Assembly: GCA_964386865.1 (NCBI GenBank)
Contig: CAYLUN010000021.1
Location: forward strand, 12,284-76,283
Source of the DNA: CAYLUN01 sp964386865
Lineage (GTDB): Bacteria; Verrucomicrobiota; Kiritimatiellia; RFP12; UBA1067
Reading direction: 5' to 3'
Length of the DNA stretch: 64,000 bases
In this document: piece after piece, positions 40,405 to 49,617 of the stretch
Position numbering within the stretch: position 1 is the first letter of the stretch
Layout of the letters: every line of letters starts with the position of its first letter
Notes under the pieces: model-generated
The model's input: the letters and a program-made list of their open reading frames with translations, nothing else
Databases searched by the model: none
What the model was told of the DNA's origin: nothing
Position numbers and translations under genes: made by a program

Positions 40405-42324
40405 ATGTTGTGGGCGGATTCCATGGTGGGGGCGCTTGTTGGGGCCAGCCTGTCGGCGGCGGCGCTCGGCGCAGAGATGACGCTGGAGGGCCGCTTTCGT
40501 GACCCGCCGGCGAGGGGGGCAGGGCCGAGCGTGACGCTCCGGCTCGAGCCGGAGCGAATGGAGGCGGGGGGCGTGCTGCGTCTGGCCGGGCGGGTGCGCG
40601 AACTGGGGGCTGGCGGCGTGCTCGCCGCCCTGCCGGTCGCGGACGAGGCGGCGTGGCGGCTGCTTAGACAACTTGGCGAGAGCTGTCAGCAGTCGGGCCT
40701 CGAGCTGGGGATCTGCGATTTTCCGGGCGAGTCCGCCGAAGCGGCTGGGCGGTCGCGCGCGCGCCGGCTCGTGTGGTCGTCGCGCACCGTGGACGGCGCC
40801 GGGCTCGCGACGAACCGGCCGCCGGAATTCGCACGGGGCGGAGCCGCTCGCGAGGTGGCTTGCCTGGCGGTGCCGGTCGCGGAGTCGGTGTTGCCGCACC
40901 AGGTTGTCGACCTGAACAAGGCGCCTCTGCCTGCGGAGGGAAGCTGGCGCGTGATGCGGTTCGCGAGCGTCGAGGTGGCGCCGCAGGTTCCGGACGCCTT
41001 TGATGAGCCTGCGGTATTCCGACACGTGAACCAGACGCTCTTCGCCTTGCAGAGCCAGCTGAAGTCTTGTTACGGAACGACGCTGGTCTGGTATCAGTGC
41101 GCGGGCGCCGCGCGGGGCGAGCGGGTGTGGCCGGGCGATATGGAGTCGCTGTTTCTGAAGCGGAGCGGGCTGGGCCTTCTGCGACACTTGCCCGCCCTCG
41201 ACGGTGTCTCGGTGGGGGGGGCTGCGACGGCGGCGCATGTTCGCAGGCAGGTCGAGGCGACGGTGCGCGAGGCCTGGCGCAGCCGCTATGCGCTCAATGT
41301 GCGTGACCTGGTGCAAGAGGCGGGTCTGGAGGCCGGGATCGCGGTCGGGGAGGTGCCGGTCGAGCCCGAAGAGGTTGCGCTCTACTTCCGCAGGCCCCTG
41401 GTGACGGCGGCGCGCGACGAGGCGCAGCGGGCGGTCAATGTGCGCGCGGCGGGAGCGGCTCGAGCCTGCGCCCGCCGCGTCATCGTTGGGCGGCTCTCGC
41501 TGGCGTCCGTGGCGGCGACGCCGGACTCGGCCCTGATGGCGTTTCCGTTCAAGCACGAGATGGACGGGCTCTTTGCCGACGGCGCTACGCGCATCCTGCT
41601 GGAGGCCGACAACGCTGTTTGGGACGACGACGCGCGCTACGGCCAGCTGCGCGCGGCGTGCGTCTATGCGCGTCGCTGCCAGCTGCTGCTGCAGCACGGC
41701 GAGCCGGCGGCCGACTATCTGGTCTGGGCCGAGGACTGCCCGCCGCTGCTGGACGGCTACGCGTGCGACCGCGCGTGCCAGGCCCTGCTCGAGGCGTCGA
41801 CGGTGCGCGCGGGCGCGATCCATCTGCCGTCCGGGCGGGCGTATCGTGCGCTGGTCGCGTCGGCCGCCGCGCTCCGAGACCCCGATGCGGAGCGTGTGGT
41901 GCGGCAGCTAGCGGACAAGGGCCTCGCGCTCTGGGTGGTGGGCGACGGCACGCCCGACGGCGTCGCACTCGTCGAGCGCGACGCGGCTGGGGAGAAGCGG
42001 TCCGGCCGGCGTTTTCAGGAGGCCATAGACGGCGGGGCGCAGCCGGACTTCGCGTGGCACGCGGCGGCCGGCGGGATGCGGCTGCGCTCCCTGCATAGGC
42101 GCTCCCCGCAGGAGGAGGTCTACTTTGTCGTGAACGACAGCGCCGCCGGGGGGCCGGTCACGGCCGTGTTCCGCGACACGGGGAAGGGCGTGCCCGAGCG
42201 GTGGGACCCGCAGGGCGGCGACGTGAGCGTGCTGGAGGAGTTCGAGAGGCGTCCGGACGGCCGCCTGGCCGTGTCGCTGTATCTGGGGCCGCACGACGCC
42301 TGTTTCGTCGTCTTCGACCGCTGA
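40405..42324 (+). CDS. Glycoside hydrolase family 106-like protein
   Basis: A 639-residue protein resembling alpha-L-rhamnosidase-type GH106 enzymes. Points of similarity are FLKRSGLGLLRHLPALDGV near residue 250, the YALNVRDLVQEAGLEAGI segment near 300, QLLLQHGEPAADYLVW near 430, LPSGRAYRALVASAAAL near 475 and the closing VYFVVNDSAAGGPVTAVF with WDPQGGDV near 570. The N-terminus (MVGALVGASLSAAALGAE) could be a weak signal peptide. At 639 residues it is shorter than typical GH106 proteins of 800 or more, and I cannot confirm the catalytic residues. The start is uncertain (ATG 40405 or TTG 40372). Confidence 0.55.
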   Translation: MLWADSMVGALVGASLSAAALGAEMTLEGRFRDPPARGAGPSVTLRLEPERMEAGGVLRLAGRVRELGAGGVLAALPVADEAAWRLLRQLGESCQQSGLELGICDFPGESAEAAGRSRARRLVWSSRTVDGAGLATNRPPEFARGGAAREVACLAVPVAESVLPHQVVDLNKAPLPAEGSWRVMRFASVEVAPQVPDAFDEPAVFRHVNQTLFALQSQLKSCYGTTLVWYQCAGAARGERVWPGDMESLFLKRSGLGLLRHLPALDGVSVGGAATAAHVRRQVEATVREAWRSRYALNVRDLVQEAGLEAGIAVGEVPVEPEEVALYFRRPLVTAARDEAQRAVNVRAAGAARACARRVIVGRLSLASVAATPDSALMAFPFKHEMDGLFADGATRILLEADNAVWDDDARYGQLRAACVYARRCQLLLQHGEPAADYLVWAEDCPPLLDGYACDRACQALLEASTVRAGAIHLPSGRAYRALVASAAALRDPDAERVVRQLADKGLALWVVGDGTPDGVALVERDAAGEKRSGRRFQEAIDGGAQPDFAWHAAAGGMRLRSLHRRSPQEEVYFVVNDSAAGGPVTAVFRDTGKGVPERWDPQGGDVSVLEEFERRPDGRLAVSLYLGPHDACFVVFDR

Positions 42325-42356
42325 GCGGAGGGGCGCGAAGTTTCCGCCCGCTTGAA

Positions 42357-42386
42357 TTGACGCCCGCTCGCTGTTGCCCGTATAAT
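42357..42386 (+). promoter_or_regulatory. Sigma-70-type promoter for the kinase gene
   Basis: TTGACG at 42357-42362 and a perfect TATAAT at 42381-42386 with an 18-base spacer, 70 bases before the kinase start codon. Sequence TGATTCTAAACGCC at 42414 weakly resembles the TTCTAAA repeat. Confidence 0.75.
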
Positions 42387-42456
42387 AACAGCCTTTCCGC
42401 CGCGTGAGTTCCGTGATTCTAAACGCCCGAGCGTTGGCGCCTGTTGGGAGAGTAGC

Positions 42457-45408
42457 GTGCAGCCAGAGAGTACAGCCCGAATCCACGTTCCGCCGACCGA
42501 GAGGCTGGCGCCTGCCGACGTGCAGGACAGCCCCACGGTGCGCGTCGCGCCCCACGAAGCGCCTGCCCTCGAGGAGCCGCACGGCGACAAGCTTTTCGAC
42601 CAGTATACGATCTACAGCAAGATCGGCAACGGCGGCATGGGCGTGGTGTATCTGGCTCGCGACCGCCGCCTGGGCCGTTTCGTGGCGATCAAGCGGCTGA
42701 ACCATCAGGCGCAGACGATCCCCTCGCTGCGGCAGCGCTTTCTGCATGAGGCGCGCGCGGTGGCCGCGCTCAGCCACGTGCACATCGTGCATATCTATGC
42801 GCTGGGCGAGGACGAAGACGGGCCGTTCATCGTGATGGAGTATATCGGCGGGCCGGATGACACCGCCGTGAAAAGCGAGCAGCCTGCGGGCGGGCTGGTG
42901 CACCCCAGCGCGCCCCTGACGCTGGACCAGTATGTGTCGTGCCACGGGCAGCTGTCGACCGAAGAGGCCGTCGAGCTGCTGATCAAGATCGCGCGGGCGG
43001 TTGCGTACGCGCATGCAAGTGGCGTGATCCACCGCGACCTGAAGCCGAGCAACATCCTGATGGACAAGAGCGGCGAGCCCAAGATCGTCGATTTCGGGCT
43101 GGCTCGGCTGATGCGCAAGGAGGAGGCCAAGCTGACGGTGCCGGGCGAGAAGCTGCTGTCGCTGGGCTACGGCGCTCCCGAGCAGGAGTCGGACGCCAGC
43201 CTGTCGGACGAGCGGTCAGACGTGTACGGGCTCGGCGCGCTCCTCTACTTTTCGATCACCGGGCAGAACCCGCGCTATTTCCGCGAGCAGGACGTGCCGG
43301 TTCCTTTGCGCGAGACGGTCGTGAAAGCGCTGGCCACCGACAAAGAGCAGCGCTGGCCCACGGCTACGGCGTTCGCCGAGGCGCTGCACCACGTGCAGAC
43401 CAAGACCCGCGTCGAGACGCCGACGGTTAAGACCACGTGGCGCTGCAAGTGGTGTGACTCCGTCAACCCGCTCACGATCAAGTTCTGTGCGGAGTGCGGC
43501 TGGGACGGCTCCGAGTCTTGCGCGGAGTGCGGCTCGGACACGTTCGTCGGCGTCCAGTACTGCGGCAACTGCGGCGCGGACGCGCGCGCGTACGAGTCGG
43601 TGCTTCAGCTGCTGCGAAAAATGCGCGAGGCGGCGGGCCAGCAGCGGTTCGAGCGCGTCATCTCGTACGCGGGCCGCGTGCACGGGTTCGAGCCGGCTGG
43701 CCCGGCGGGCCGGCGCTATCTGGCCGAGGTCACCGAGCTGCGCGATCTGGCCGAGAAGAGCATTCGGCGGCGCGACCAGCTGAAGGAGCAGATTCCGATC
43801 GAGGTGCGGGCCGAGAACTTCGAGCGGGCGGCGCTCTTCATCACGCAGTACCGCGAGCTCGCCGAGGACAAGCACTGGTTCGAGGCCGAGGAGCGGCAGA
43901 TGCCCGGGCAGATGCTGCGCCGGGACCTGCAGCGGGCCAAGCGCGCGCTTAAGAACCGCGAGTGGGACTCCGCCTCCCGCATCTGCAACGAGCTGCTCGC
44001 CGGCGTCGCGCCCGACAACGCCGAGTGCCTGGCGATCCGCCACGCGATCGGCCGCCACCGCGTGGCTGTCGAGGCCCTGTTCGTCGCGGGCGTGGCGTTC
44101 GCCATCGCGCTGATGTATCTCGGCAGCCTGCCGGTCGCCGCGCGTTCCGCACGCGGGGGGGCGCTCGGCCGCGTGCCGCGCCTGTTCTACACGCCGGGAC
44201 TGTGGATGTACGAGGAGAGCCTGCTCGCCAGGCCGCTGCAACGCTACGCCCGGTTCTGGCTGGGAGAGGTCTCGCTGGATGACCTTTTCAGCTCGTCGGC
44301 GCAGGGGGCGTTCGGCGCTGTGGAGCGCGTGGCCAAGCCGGGCGAGTTGGATCAGAAACAACACGAGTACGCGCGACAGGTCGCCGACCTCGACGCCGAG
44401 CAAGCCGCCTTCATGCGGGCGTGGCCGGTGGAGTACGCCCGCGAGCTGGATCTGCTGATGGAGCGCAGGCGGACGGAGGGCGATTTCGAGGGCTGGGCGA
44501 TCGTGCAGGAAGAGCGGAAGCGGTTCGACGATACGCGGCAAATCACCGAACAGGGCAGCGAGAGCCTGTCGGAGCTGAACGTTCTGAAGAACAAATACCA
44601 GCAGATGCTGTCGGACCAGCGCCTGTTGCACAGCCGCAAAGTGGTGACGCTGTGCAAGAAGCACGTGAACGACCTCACCGACCTGCAGAAACGGTTCATG
44701 CAGGAGGGCAAGATGGATCTGGCGACGGCGGTCAACGCCGAGATACGCCGGGCGCGGGGCGCGCCGCAGCAGGTGTCGGCCGAGGCGGTTCTGGCCGCTT
44801 CGACGACGGCTGGCACGGCGGAGTCCGAGACGCCCCCGCAGATGCTGTTGGTCGGCACGGCGGAGAACCGGGTGCAAGAGGTGGCCAACATGCGCGGCGA
44901 GTTCGAGCGCGAGCTGGCGGAGGTCGAACGCGTCGCGTCGCAGAAGGTCTCCGAGTGGCCGGACAAGTACGTGGCCGGGCTCAACGAACTGATGGATCAG
45001 TTCCAGCGCGCCGGCGATTACGGCGGCTGGGAGACCGCGCGCGACGAGATCAGCCGGTTCGAGGCGGACCGCACCGTCCTGCAGCGGAACATCGTGCTCC
45101 AGCCCGCCGAGCTGATGGAGCTGCAGAAGAAGAACTACCTGCTGCGCGAGGAGTTCAAGCGCAGCCGCGCCGAAAGCGTGGTCAATACGACAGAGAAGTA
45201 TGTCAAAAAGCTTCAGGAACTGCAGAAGAAGCTGACCGTAGACGGGCAGATGGAGACCGCGGCGATCGTCAATGCCGAGATTAAGCGCGTGCGGTCGCGC
45301 GTCGATTACATCGAGGCGCAGAACGAGATTTCGCCGCAGGGGCCGCCCGAACCGCCGACCCTGCGCGCGCTGCTCCCGGCGGCGCCGGGAGCGGCCGCCC
45401 AGCCCTAG
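42457..45408 (+). CDS. Ser/Thr protein kinase with zinc ribbons, one membrane helix and coiled-coil tail
   Basis: A 983-residue Hanks-type kinase. Kinase domain, residues 48-310: glycine loop GNGGMGVVYLARD, catalytic Lys in VAIKRLN near 75, HRDLKPSNILMDKSGEPKI near 190, DFGLARL and YGAPEQESD. Residues 325-380 hold paired CxxC ribbons (WRCKWCDSVNPLTIKFCAEC, then CAECGSD and YCGNCGAD). A single membrane helix, ALFVAGVAFAIALMYLGSLP, is near 537. The remaining 420 residues are charged, helical and repetitive: EQAAFMRAWPVEYARELDLL and the similar EVERVASQKVSEWPDKYV show two related coiled-coil units. Kinase inside, coiled coil outside is the expected topology. Start is GTG behind a good promoter. 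Confidence 0.9.
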   Translation: MQPESTARIHVPPTERLAPADVQDSPTVRVAPHEAPALEEPHGDKLFDQYTIYSKIGNGGMGVVYLARDRRLGRFVAIKRLNHQAQTIPSLRQRFLHEARAVAALSHVHIVHIYALGEDEDGPFIVMEYIGGPDDTAVKSEQPAGGLVHPSAPLTLDQYVSCHGQLSTEEAVELLIKIARAVAYAHASGVIHRDLKPSNILMDKSGEPKIVDFGLARLMRKEEAKLTVPGEKLLSLGYGAPEQESDASLSDERSDVYGLGALLYFSITGQNPRYFREQDVPVPLRETVVKALATDKEQRWPTATAFAEALHHVQTKTRVETPTVKTTWRCKWCDSVNPLTIKFCAECGWDGSESCAECGSDTFVGVQYCGNCGADARAYESVLQLLRKMREAAGQQRFERVISYAGRVHGFEPAGPAGRRYLAEVTELRDLAEKSIRRRDQLKEQIPIEVRAENFERAALFITQYRELAEDKHWFEAEERQMPGQMLRRDLQRAKRALKNREWDSASRICNELLAGVAPDNAECLAIRHAIGRHRVAVEALFVAGVAFAIALMYLGSLPVAARSARGGALGRVPRLFYTPGLWMYEESLLARPLQRYARFWLGEVSLDDLFSSSAQGAFGAVERVAKPGELDQKQHEYARQVADLDAEQAAFMRAWPVEYARELDLLMERRRTEGDFEGWAIVQEERKRFDDTRQITEQGSESLSELNVLKNKYQQMLSDQRLLHSRKVVTLCKKHVNDLTDLQKRFMQEGKMDLATAVNAEIRRARGAPQQVSAEAVLAASTTAGTAESETPPQMLLVGTAENRVQEVANMRGEFERELAEVERVASQKVSEWPDKYVAGLNELMDQFQRAGDYGGWETARDEISRFEADRTVLQRNIVLQPAELMELQKKNYLLREEFKRSRAESVVNTTEKYVKKLQELQKKLTVDGQMETAAIVNAEIKRVRSRVDYIEAQNEISPQGPPEPPTLRALLPAAPGAAAQP

Positions 45409-45463
45409 CGGGAGCTGGCCGCGCGGCGCGGCGAGTTGCGCGCAAGAGTAAGGAGTGCAGATC

Positions 45464-46243
45464 ATGTTTGATTTGAGTTGTCGCGTCGCCAGCCAGGCGC
45501 CGCTGAAGGCCGGGTACTGGGCGCTGGAGCTGGACGCGAAGGCGATCGCGGACCGGGCGTGCCCGGGGCAATTCGTGCACGTGCGCGTGCCCGGCTTGGA
45601 GCGGGTGTCGCTGCGCCGGCCGTTCAGCATCTTCGGCGCAGGCGAAGGCGTGCTGAAGCTCCTGTACAAGACGGTCGGGCGAGGCACGGAGGAAATGAAC
45701 CGGCTGCGGCCCGGCGACGAGGTGCAGGTCATCGGCCCCCTCGGCAACGGGTTCCCGCTCGCGCCGCAGGGCGTGCCGCTGCTCGTGGCCGGCGGATATG
45801 GCGTGGCGCCGCTCTGTTTTCTGGCTGGCCGCCTGGCGTGCAAGGGCGTGGCGCTGGTGGGCGGGCGCAGCGGCGACGACGTGCTGGCGTGCGAGGCCTT
45901 CGAGCGCCTCGGCTGGCAGGTTCGCGTGGCGACGCAGGACGGCTCGCTGGGCGAGCGAGGGCTGGTCACGGCCCCGCTCGACCGCGAGCTGGCGAGGCTG
46001 AAGGCGGAGGGGCTCGCGGCGGAGCTCTACGCGTGCGGCCCGGACGGCATGTTGCGCGCGGTGGGCGAGCGCGCGGTGGCGGCCGGCTGCCGCGGGTGGC
46101 TCTCGCTCGACAAGCACATGGTCTGCGGCGTCGGCGCCTGCCTGGCCTGCGTCCAGAACCTGCGGCGCGAAGACGGCTCGACGTGGATCGGCCGCGTGTG
46201 TCACGACGGACCCATTTTTGAGGCGCGGGAAATCGTCTGGTGA
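45464..46243 (+). CDS. pyrK: Dihydroorotate dehydrogenase B, electron-transfer subunit
   Basis: A 259-residue iron-sulfur flavoprotein that passes electrons from dihydroorotate oxidation to NAD. The FAD site is RRPFSIFGAGEGVLKLLYKT near residue 48, the NAD site LLVAGGYGVAPLCFLAGRL near 105, and the C-terminal [2Fe-2S] cluster is bound by the four Cys of MVCGVGACLACVQNL and GRVCHDG. AAGGAG precedes the ATG by 8 bases. It overlaps pyrD by 4 bases; the two form the PyrK2-PyrD2 complex. Confidence 0.93.
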   Translation: MFDLSCRVASQAPLKAGYWALELDAKAIADRACPGQFVHVRVPGLERVSLRRPFSIFGAGEGVLKLLYKTVGRGTEEMNRLRPGDEVQVIGPLGNGFPLAPQGVPLLVAGGYGVAPLCFLAGRLACKGVALVGGRSGDDVLACEAFERLGWQVRVATQDGSLGERGLVTAPLDRELARLKAEGLAAELYACGPDGMLRAVGERAVAAGCRGWLSLDKHMVCGVGACLACVQNLRREDGSTWIGRVCHDGPIFEAREIVW

Positions 46244-47190
46244 GCGAAGAGCGGAGCAGTGGACAGCCTATGCAAGAGGTGGATCTGAGCGTGGATTTGG
46301 GCGGCATCCGGATGAAGAATCCGGTGGCCGTGGCGTCGGGCACGTTTGGCTACGGCAAGGAGTACGCCGAGCTGATCGACGTGACGCGCCTGGGCGCGAT
46401 CACCGTCAAGGGCATCCGGGCGCAGCCCTGGCCCGGCAACCCGCTGCCCCGGCACGTCGAGGTGCCGGGCGGCATGGTCAACGCCATCGGCCTGCAGGGC
46501 CCCGGCGTGGAGGGGTTCGTGCGCGAGTACATGCCGTTCCTGAGAACCACCGGCGTGCCGGTGATCGTCAACATCTGGGGCACGAGCGTCGAGGAGTACG
46601 TCGACGTCGCGCGGCGCTTCAGCGACGTCGAGGGCGTGGCCGGACTGGAGCTGAACATCTCGTGCCCGAACGTGAAGGAGGGCGGGCACGCGTTCGGCAC
46701 CGACCCGCGGACGGTCGCCGCGCTGGTGTCGGCTGTGCGCGGCGCGACGCGCCTGCCGATCATGCCCAAGCTGGCGCCGAACGTGCCGGACATCAAGGTT
46801 TTCGTGCGGGCGGCGCAGGAGGCCGGCGCGGACGCGCTGGCCCTGATCAACACGCTGCCCGCGATGGTCATCGACATCGAGACGCGCCGGCCGGTTCTCG
46901 CGAACAAGGTGGGCGGGCTCTCGGGCCCCGCGATCCATCCCGTGGCCGTGAAGCTGGTGTGGGAGGCGGCGCAGGCCGCCACGGTCCCGCTGCTGGCGAT
47001 GGGCGGCATCATGGGGCCTGAGCAGGCCATCGAGTTTCTGATCGCGGGCGCGACCGCGGTGGCTGTCGGCACGGCAAACTTTATCGATCCGGCCACGCCG
47101 CTGCGCGTCATCGACGGCATCGCGGCCTACCTGCAGAGGCACGGGCTGCGCGCAGTGCGCGAGCTGACGGGTTCGGTGATCACCCAGTAA
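46240..47190 (+). CDS. pyrD: Dihydroorotate dehydrogenase B, catalytic subunit
   Basis: A 316-residue class 1B dihydroorotate dehydrogenase of pyrimidine synthesis. MKNPVAVASGTFGYGKEY near residue 24, ITVKGIRAQPWPGNPLPR near 50, the base Cys in ELNISCPNVKEGG near 145 and the FMN phosphate site LLAMGGIMGPEQAIEFLIAG near 250 are diagnostic. The GTG at 46240 overlaps the pyrK stop; an ATG at 46270 just before the conserved part is an alternative start. Confidence 0.93.
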   Translation: MSEERSSGQPMQEVDLSVDLGGIRMKNPVAVASGTFGYGKEYAELIDVTRLGAITVKGIRAQPWPGNPLPRHVEVPGGMVNAIGLQGPGVEGFVREYMPFLRTTGVPVIVNIWGTSVEEYVDVARRFSDVEGVAGLELNISCPNVKEGGHAFGTDPRTVAALVSAVRGATRLPIMPKLAPNVPDIKVFVRAAQEAGADALALINTLPAMVIDIETRRPVLANKVGGLSGPAIHPVAVKLVWEAAQAATVPLLAMGGIMGPEQAIEFLIAGATAVAVGTANFIDPATPLRVIDGIAAYLQRHGLRAVRELTGSVITQ

Positions 47191-47212
47191 GCGGAAGTGG
47201 CGGGAGGCGCAC

Positions 47213-48355
47213 ATGGAACGGAAATGGTACTACGCGGTCGACGGCGTCCGGCACGGCGCGGTGACGCTCGAGGAGCTGCGCGCGCTGGTCGAGAGCGGAG
47301 CGCTGGGCGAGTCCGCCTTGGTGTGGCAGCCCGAATTCGGCCCGGAGTGGCGCACCGTCAGTCAGGCCCGTGCGCTTCTCGTCCCGACGCCGCCGCCCCC
47401 GCCGGCAGAGATGCGGGCGGCCGACGTCGCCCTGTCCGGCGTGGTGGGCGCGCGGCCGTCGGCGCTGGCGTCGGCGGCTCAGGCGTTTGCGCGGGTGTCC
47501 GACGTGCTGTTCAAGTCGTTCGACTTCGTGCGGTGGTTGAGCATGGGGTTCTGCGCCTGGCTGGCCTACATTAGCCTGCCCTTGGGCAGCCTTTCCGAGA
47601 AAGCCCAGACGCAGACCGCCGTGACCAAGGAGATGGTCGACAAACTGCTGGAGGGGCTGGTGCGGGTGGTTCAAACGGCGCCGAGCACCACGTGGCTGAC
47701 GGCTGCGGCGCTCTGGATCCTGCTGGGCGTCTGGCTGTGTTCGTTGCGCTCGCGGGGCGACTTCATGTTTCTGCACCGCTGGTATCGGCCCGACGCGCCG
47801 ATCCTGCCGAGCTGGCGTGCCGCGAGCGCGTCAGGGCAGGCGCTGTTCATCTGGCGCCTTGGGTTCTACGGTCTCGCGGGCCTCTTGTTCGCGCTCGATG
47901 GTGTGTTCGCATACGTGAAGGTCGTCCAGCCGTATGTCAAAGGCGGCACGGTGTGGGACGGCACGCTGCTTCAGCCGACCGTGGCCGGTGTGACCGCCGC
48001 GGTCTTGCTCGCTGTCGCGGTGCAGGTCATCGAGCATCTGGTCAAGGCGTTCGTGGTGCCGGTGATGTACTGGCGCAACGTCTCGCCGGCGCGCGCGTGG
48101 TTGTCCGTGTTCGACCTCTGCAACCAGTATCCGTTCTCCGTGCTGGGCTACCTGTGCGTGGGCGTGCTCTGCTCCGTGACCGCGCTGGTCGCGCTGTTGG
48201 CGTTTGTCCTCGGCACCTGCTGCATCGGCATCTTGCCGCTGATGCTGCCCTATTTCAACGGTGTGGCGCTGTTGCCGGTCACGCTGTTTTTCCGCGGTTA
48301 TTCCGTGTGCTTCTTGAGCCGGTGGCGGCCGGATTTGATTCCCGCTGCGGCGTAA
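47213..48355 (+). CDS. GYF_2 (DUF4339) domain membrane protein
   Basis: A 380-residue protein with an N-terminal GYF_2 domain: MERKWYYAVDGVRHGAVTLE and ESALVWQPEFGPEWRTV, a module common in membrane proteins and thought to bind proline-rich peptides. From about residue 100 there are several hydrophobic helices (LSMGFCAWLAYISLPLGSL, LTAAALWILLGVWLCSL, FYGLAGLLFALDGVF, AVLLAVAVQVIEHLVKAF, LGYLCVGVLCSVTALVALLA). No enzymatic motif is seen. It sits between pyrD and the deaminase gene; function unknown. Confidence 0.75.
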   Translation: MERKWYYAVDGVRHGAVTLEELRALVESGALGESALVWQPEFGPEWRTVSQARALLVPTPPPPPAEMRAADVALSGVVGARPSALASAAQAFARVSDVLFKSFDFVRWLSMGFCAWLAYISLPLGSLSEKAQTQTAVTKEMVDKLLEGLVRVVQTAPSTTWLTAAALWILLGVWLCSLRSRGDFMFLHRWYRPDAPILPSWRAASASGQALFIWRLGFYGLAGLLFALDGVFAYVKVVQPYVKGGTVWDGTLLQPTVAGVTAAVLLAVAVQVIEHLVKAFVVPVMYWRNVSPARAWLSVFDLCNQYPFSVLGYLCVGVLCSVTALVALLAFVLGTCCIGILPLMLPYFNGVALLPVTLFFRGYSVCFLSRWRPDLIPAAA

Positions 48356-48372
48356 GCCGGAAAGGGGGGGCG

Positions 48373-49617
48373 ATGATCGCACGCGAATTGATACGGGCGG
48401 TGCCGAAGAGCGACCTGCACGCGCATCTGGACGGGTCGCTGCGCGCGTCGACGCTGATCGAGCTGGCGCGCGAGCAAGGCGTTGAGCTGCCGTCTTACGA
48501 GGTGGCGGGTCTGCTCGAAACGGTCTTCAAGCCGTCGTATGCGAATCTAGGTGAGTACCTGCTGGGGTTCGACTACACCTGCGCGGTGCTGCAGTCGTTC
48601 GAGGCCATGGAGCGCGTGGCGTTCGAGATGGCCGAGGACGCGCTCGCACAGGGCGTGCGCTACCTGGAGGTTCGGTTCGCGCCCCAGCGACTGGTGGCGT
48701 CGGGCGAGGACTGCGTGCGGGCCTTCAAGGCCGTGAGCGACGGCCTCGTGCTGGCCAAGCGGCGACACAATCTCACGGACGCCGTGTTGAGCGGCGGCGA
48801 CGTCCCTTTCGAGTGGGCCATCATCTGCTGCGCCATGCGCAATTTCGGGCGCGGCATGAGCGCCTACTACGACCGCCTGCTGGACGTGTTGCCGGGCATG
48901 CGACACAAAGAGATGCTGGCGATCGCCTCGCAGGAGGCCGTGCGCTCGGCGGTGGCCGCCCGCGAGCGCCACGGCATTCCGGTGACGGGGTTCGACCTCG
49001 CGGGCGAGGAGGCGGGCTACCCGGCCGGGCACCACGGCGCGGCCTACGAGGAGGCTCACCGGCACTTTATCCGCAAGACGGTTCACGCGGGCGAGGCCTA
49101 CGGGCCGGAGTCGATCTATGAGGCGATCGCGCGCTGCCACGCGGAGCGCATCGGGCACGGCACGTTCCTGTTTGCGGCGGACAAGATTCAGGACCCGCTG
49201 ATCGCCGACAAGGCGGCGTTCGTCGACCAGCTGGCCGAGTACATCGCGACGATGCGCGTGACGATCGAGGTCTGCCCGACCAGCAACCTCCAGACCATTC
49301 CCGAGCTGCGCGGCGACATCCGCAACCACCCCGTGCGGCAGATGCTCAACTACGGCATGGCGGTGGCCGTGGCGACCGACAACACGCTGGTCTCGCACAC
49401 GGACATCAACCGCGAGCTGGCGCTTGTGACCGACGCGTGCAAACTGGATCTGATTGCCTTCAAGCGGCTGGTGCTCGCGGGCTTCAAGGGCGCGTTCTAC
49501 CCGGGGCGGTACGCGGAGAAACGGGCGTTTGTGAAGTGCGCGGCCGAGCGGTTCGAGCGGATCGTTGAGCGCTTCAGCGGCGAAGGCAAGGACGGAGGTG
49601 GCGGATGCGGTTCCTGA
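48373..49617 (+). CDS. Adenosine deaminase family protein with altered Asp-Asp site
   Basis: A 414-residue metal-dependent deaminase. Zinc-binding KSDLHAHLDGSL near residue 13, the HAGEAYGPESIY segment near 237, RIGHGTFLF near 257 and EVCPTSNLQT near 298 match the adenosine deaminase family. At the usual final Asp-Asp the sequence is VATDNTLVSH, with Asn in the second position, and the segment before HAGE contains a FDLAGEEAGYP loop. In adenosine deaminase the second Asp contacts the purine N7, so a different purine-like substrate is plausible. ATG at 48373 follows GGGGGGGCG. The end overlaps nnr by 13 bases. Confidence 0.85.
   Translation: MIARELIRAVPKSDLHAHLDGSLRASTLIELAREQGVELPSYEVAGLLETVFKPSYANLGEYLLGFDYTCAVLQSFEAMERVAFEMAEDALAQGVRYLEVRFAPQRLVASGEDCVRAFKAVSDGLVLAKRRHNLTDAVLSGGDVPFEWAIICCAMRNFGRGMSAYYDRLLDVLPGMRHKEMLAIASQEAVRSAVAARERHGIPVTGFDLAGEEAGYPAGHHGAAYEEAHRHFIRKTVHAGEAYGPESIYEAIARCHAERIGHGTFLFAADKIQDPLIADKAAFVDQLAEYIATMRVTIEVCPTSNLQTIPELRGDIRNHPVRQMLNYGMAVAVATDNTLVSHTDINRELALVTDACKLDLIAFKRLVLAGFKGAFYPGRYAEKRAFVKCAAERFERIVERFSGEGKDGGGGCGS

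Noticed and set aside
43216..45969. A 917-codon minus-strand open frame
   Set aside because: It is antisense to the kinase and pyrK genes, whose domains are unmistakable; long antisense frames are expected at this GC content.
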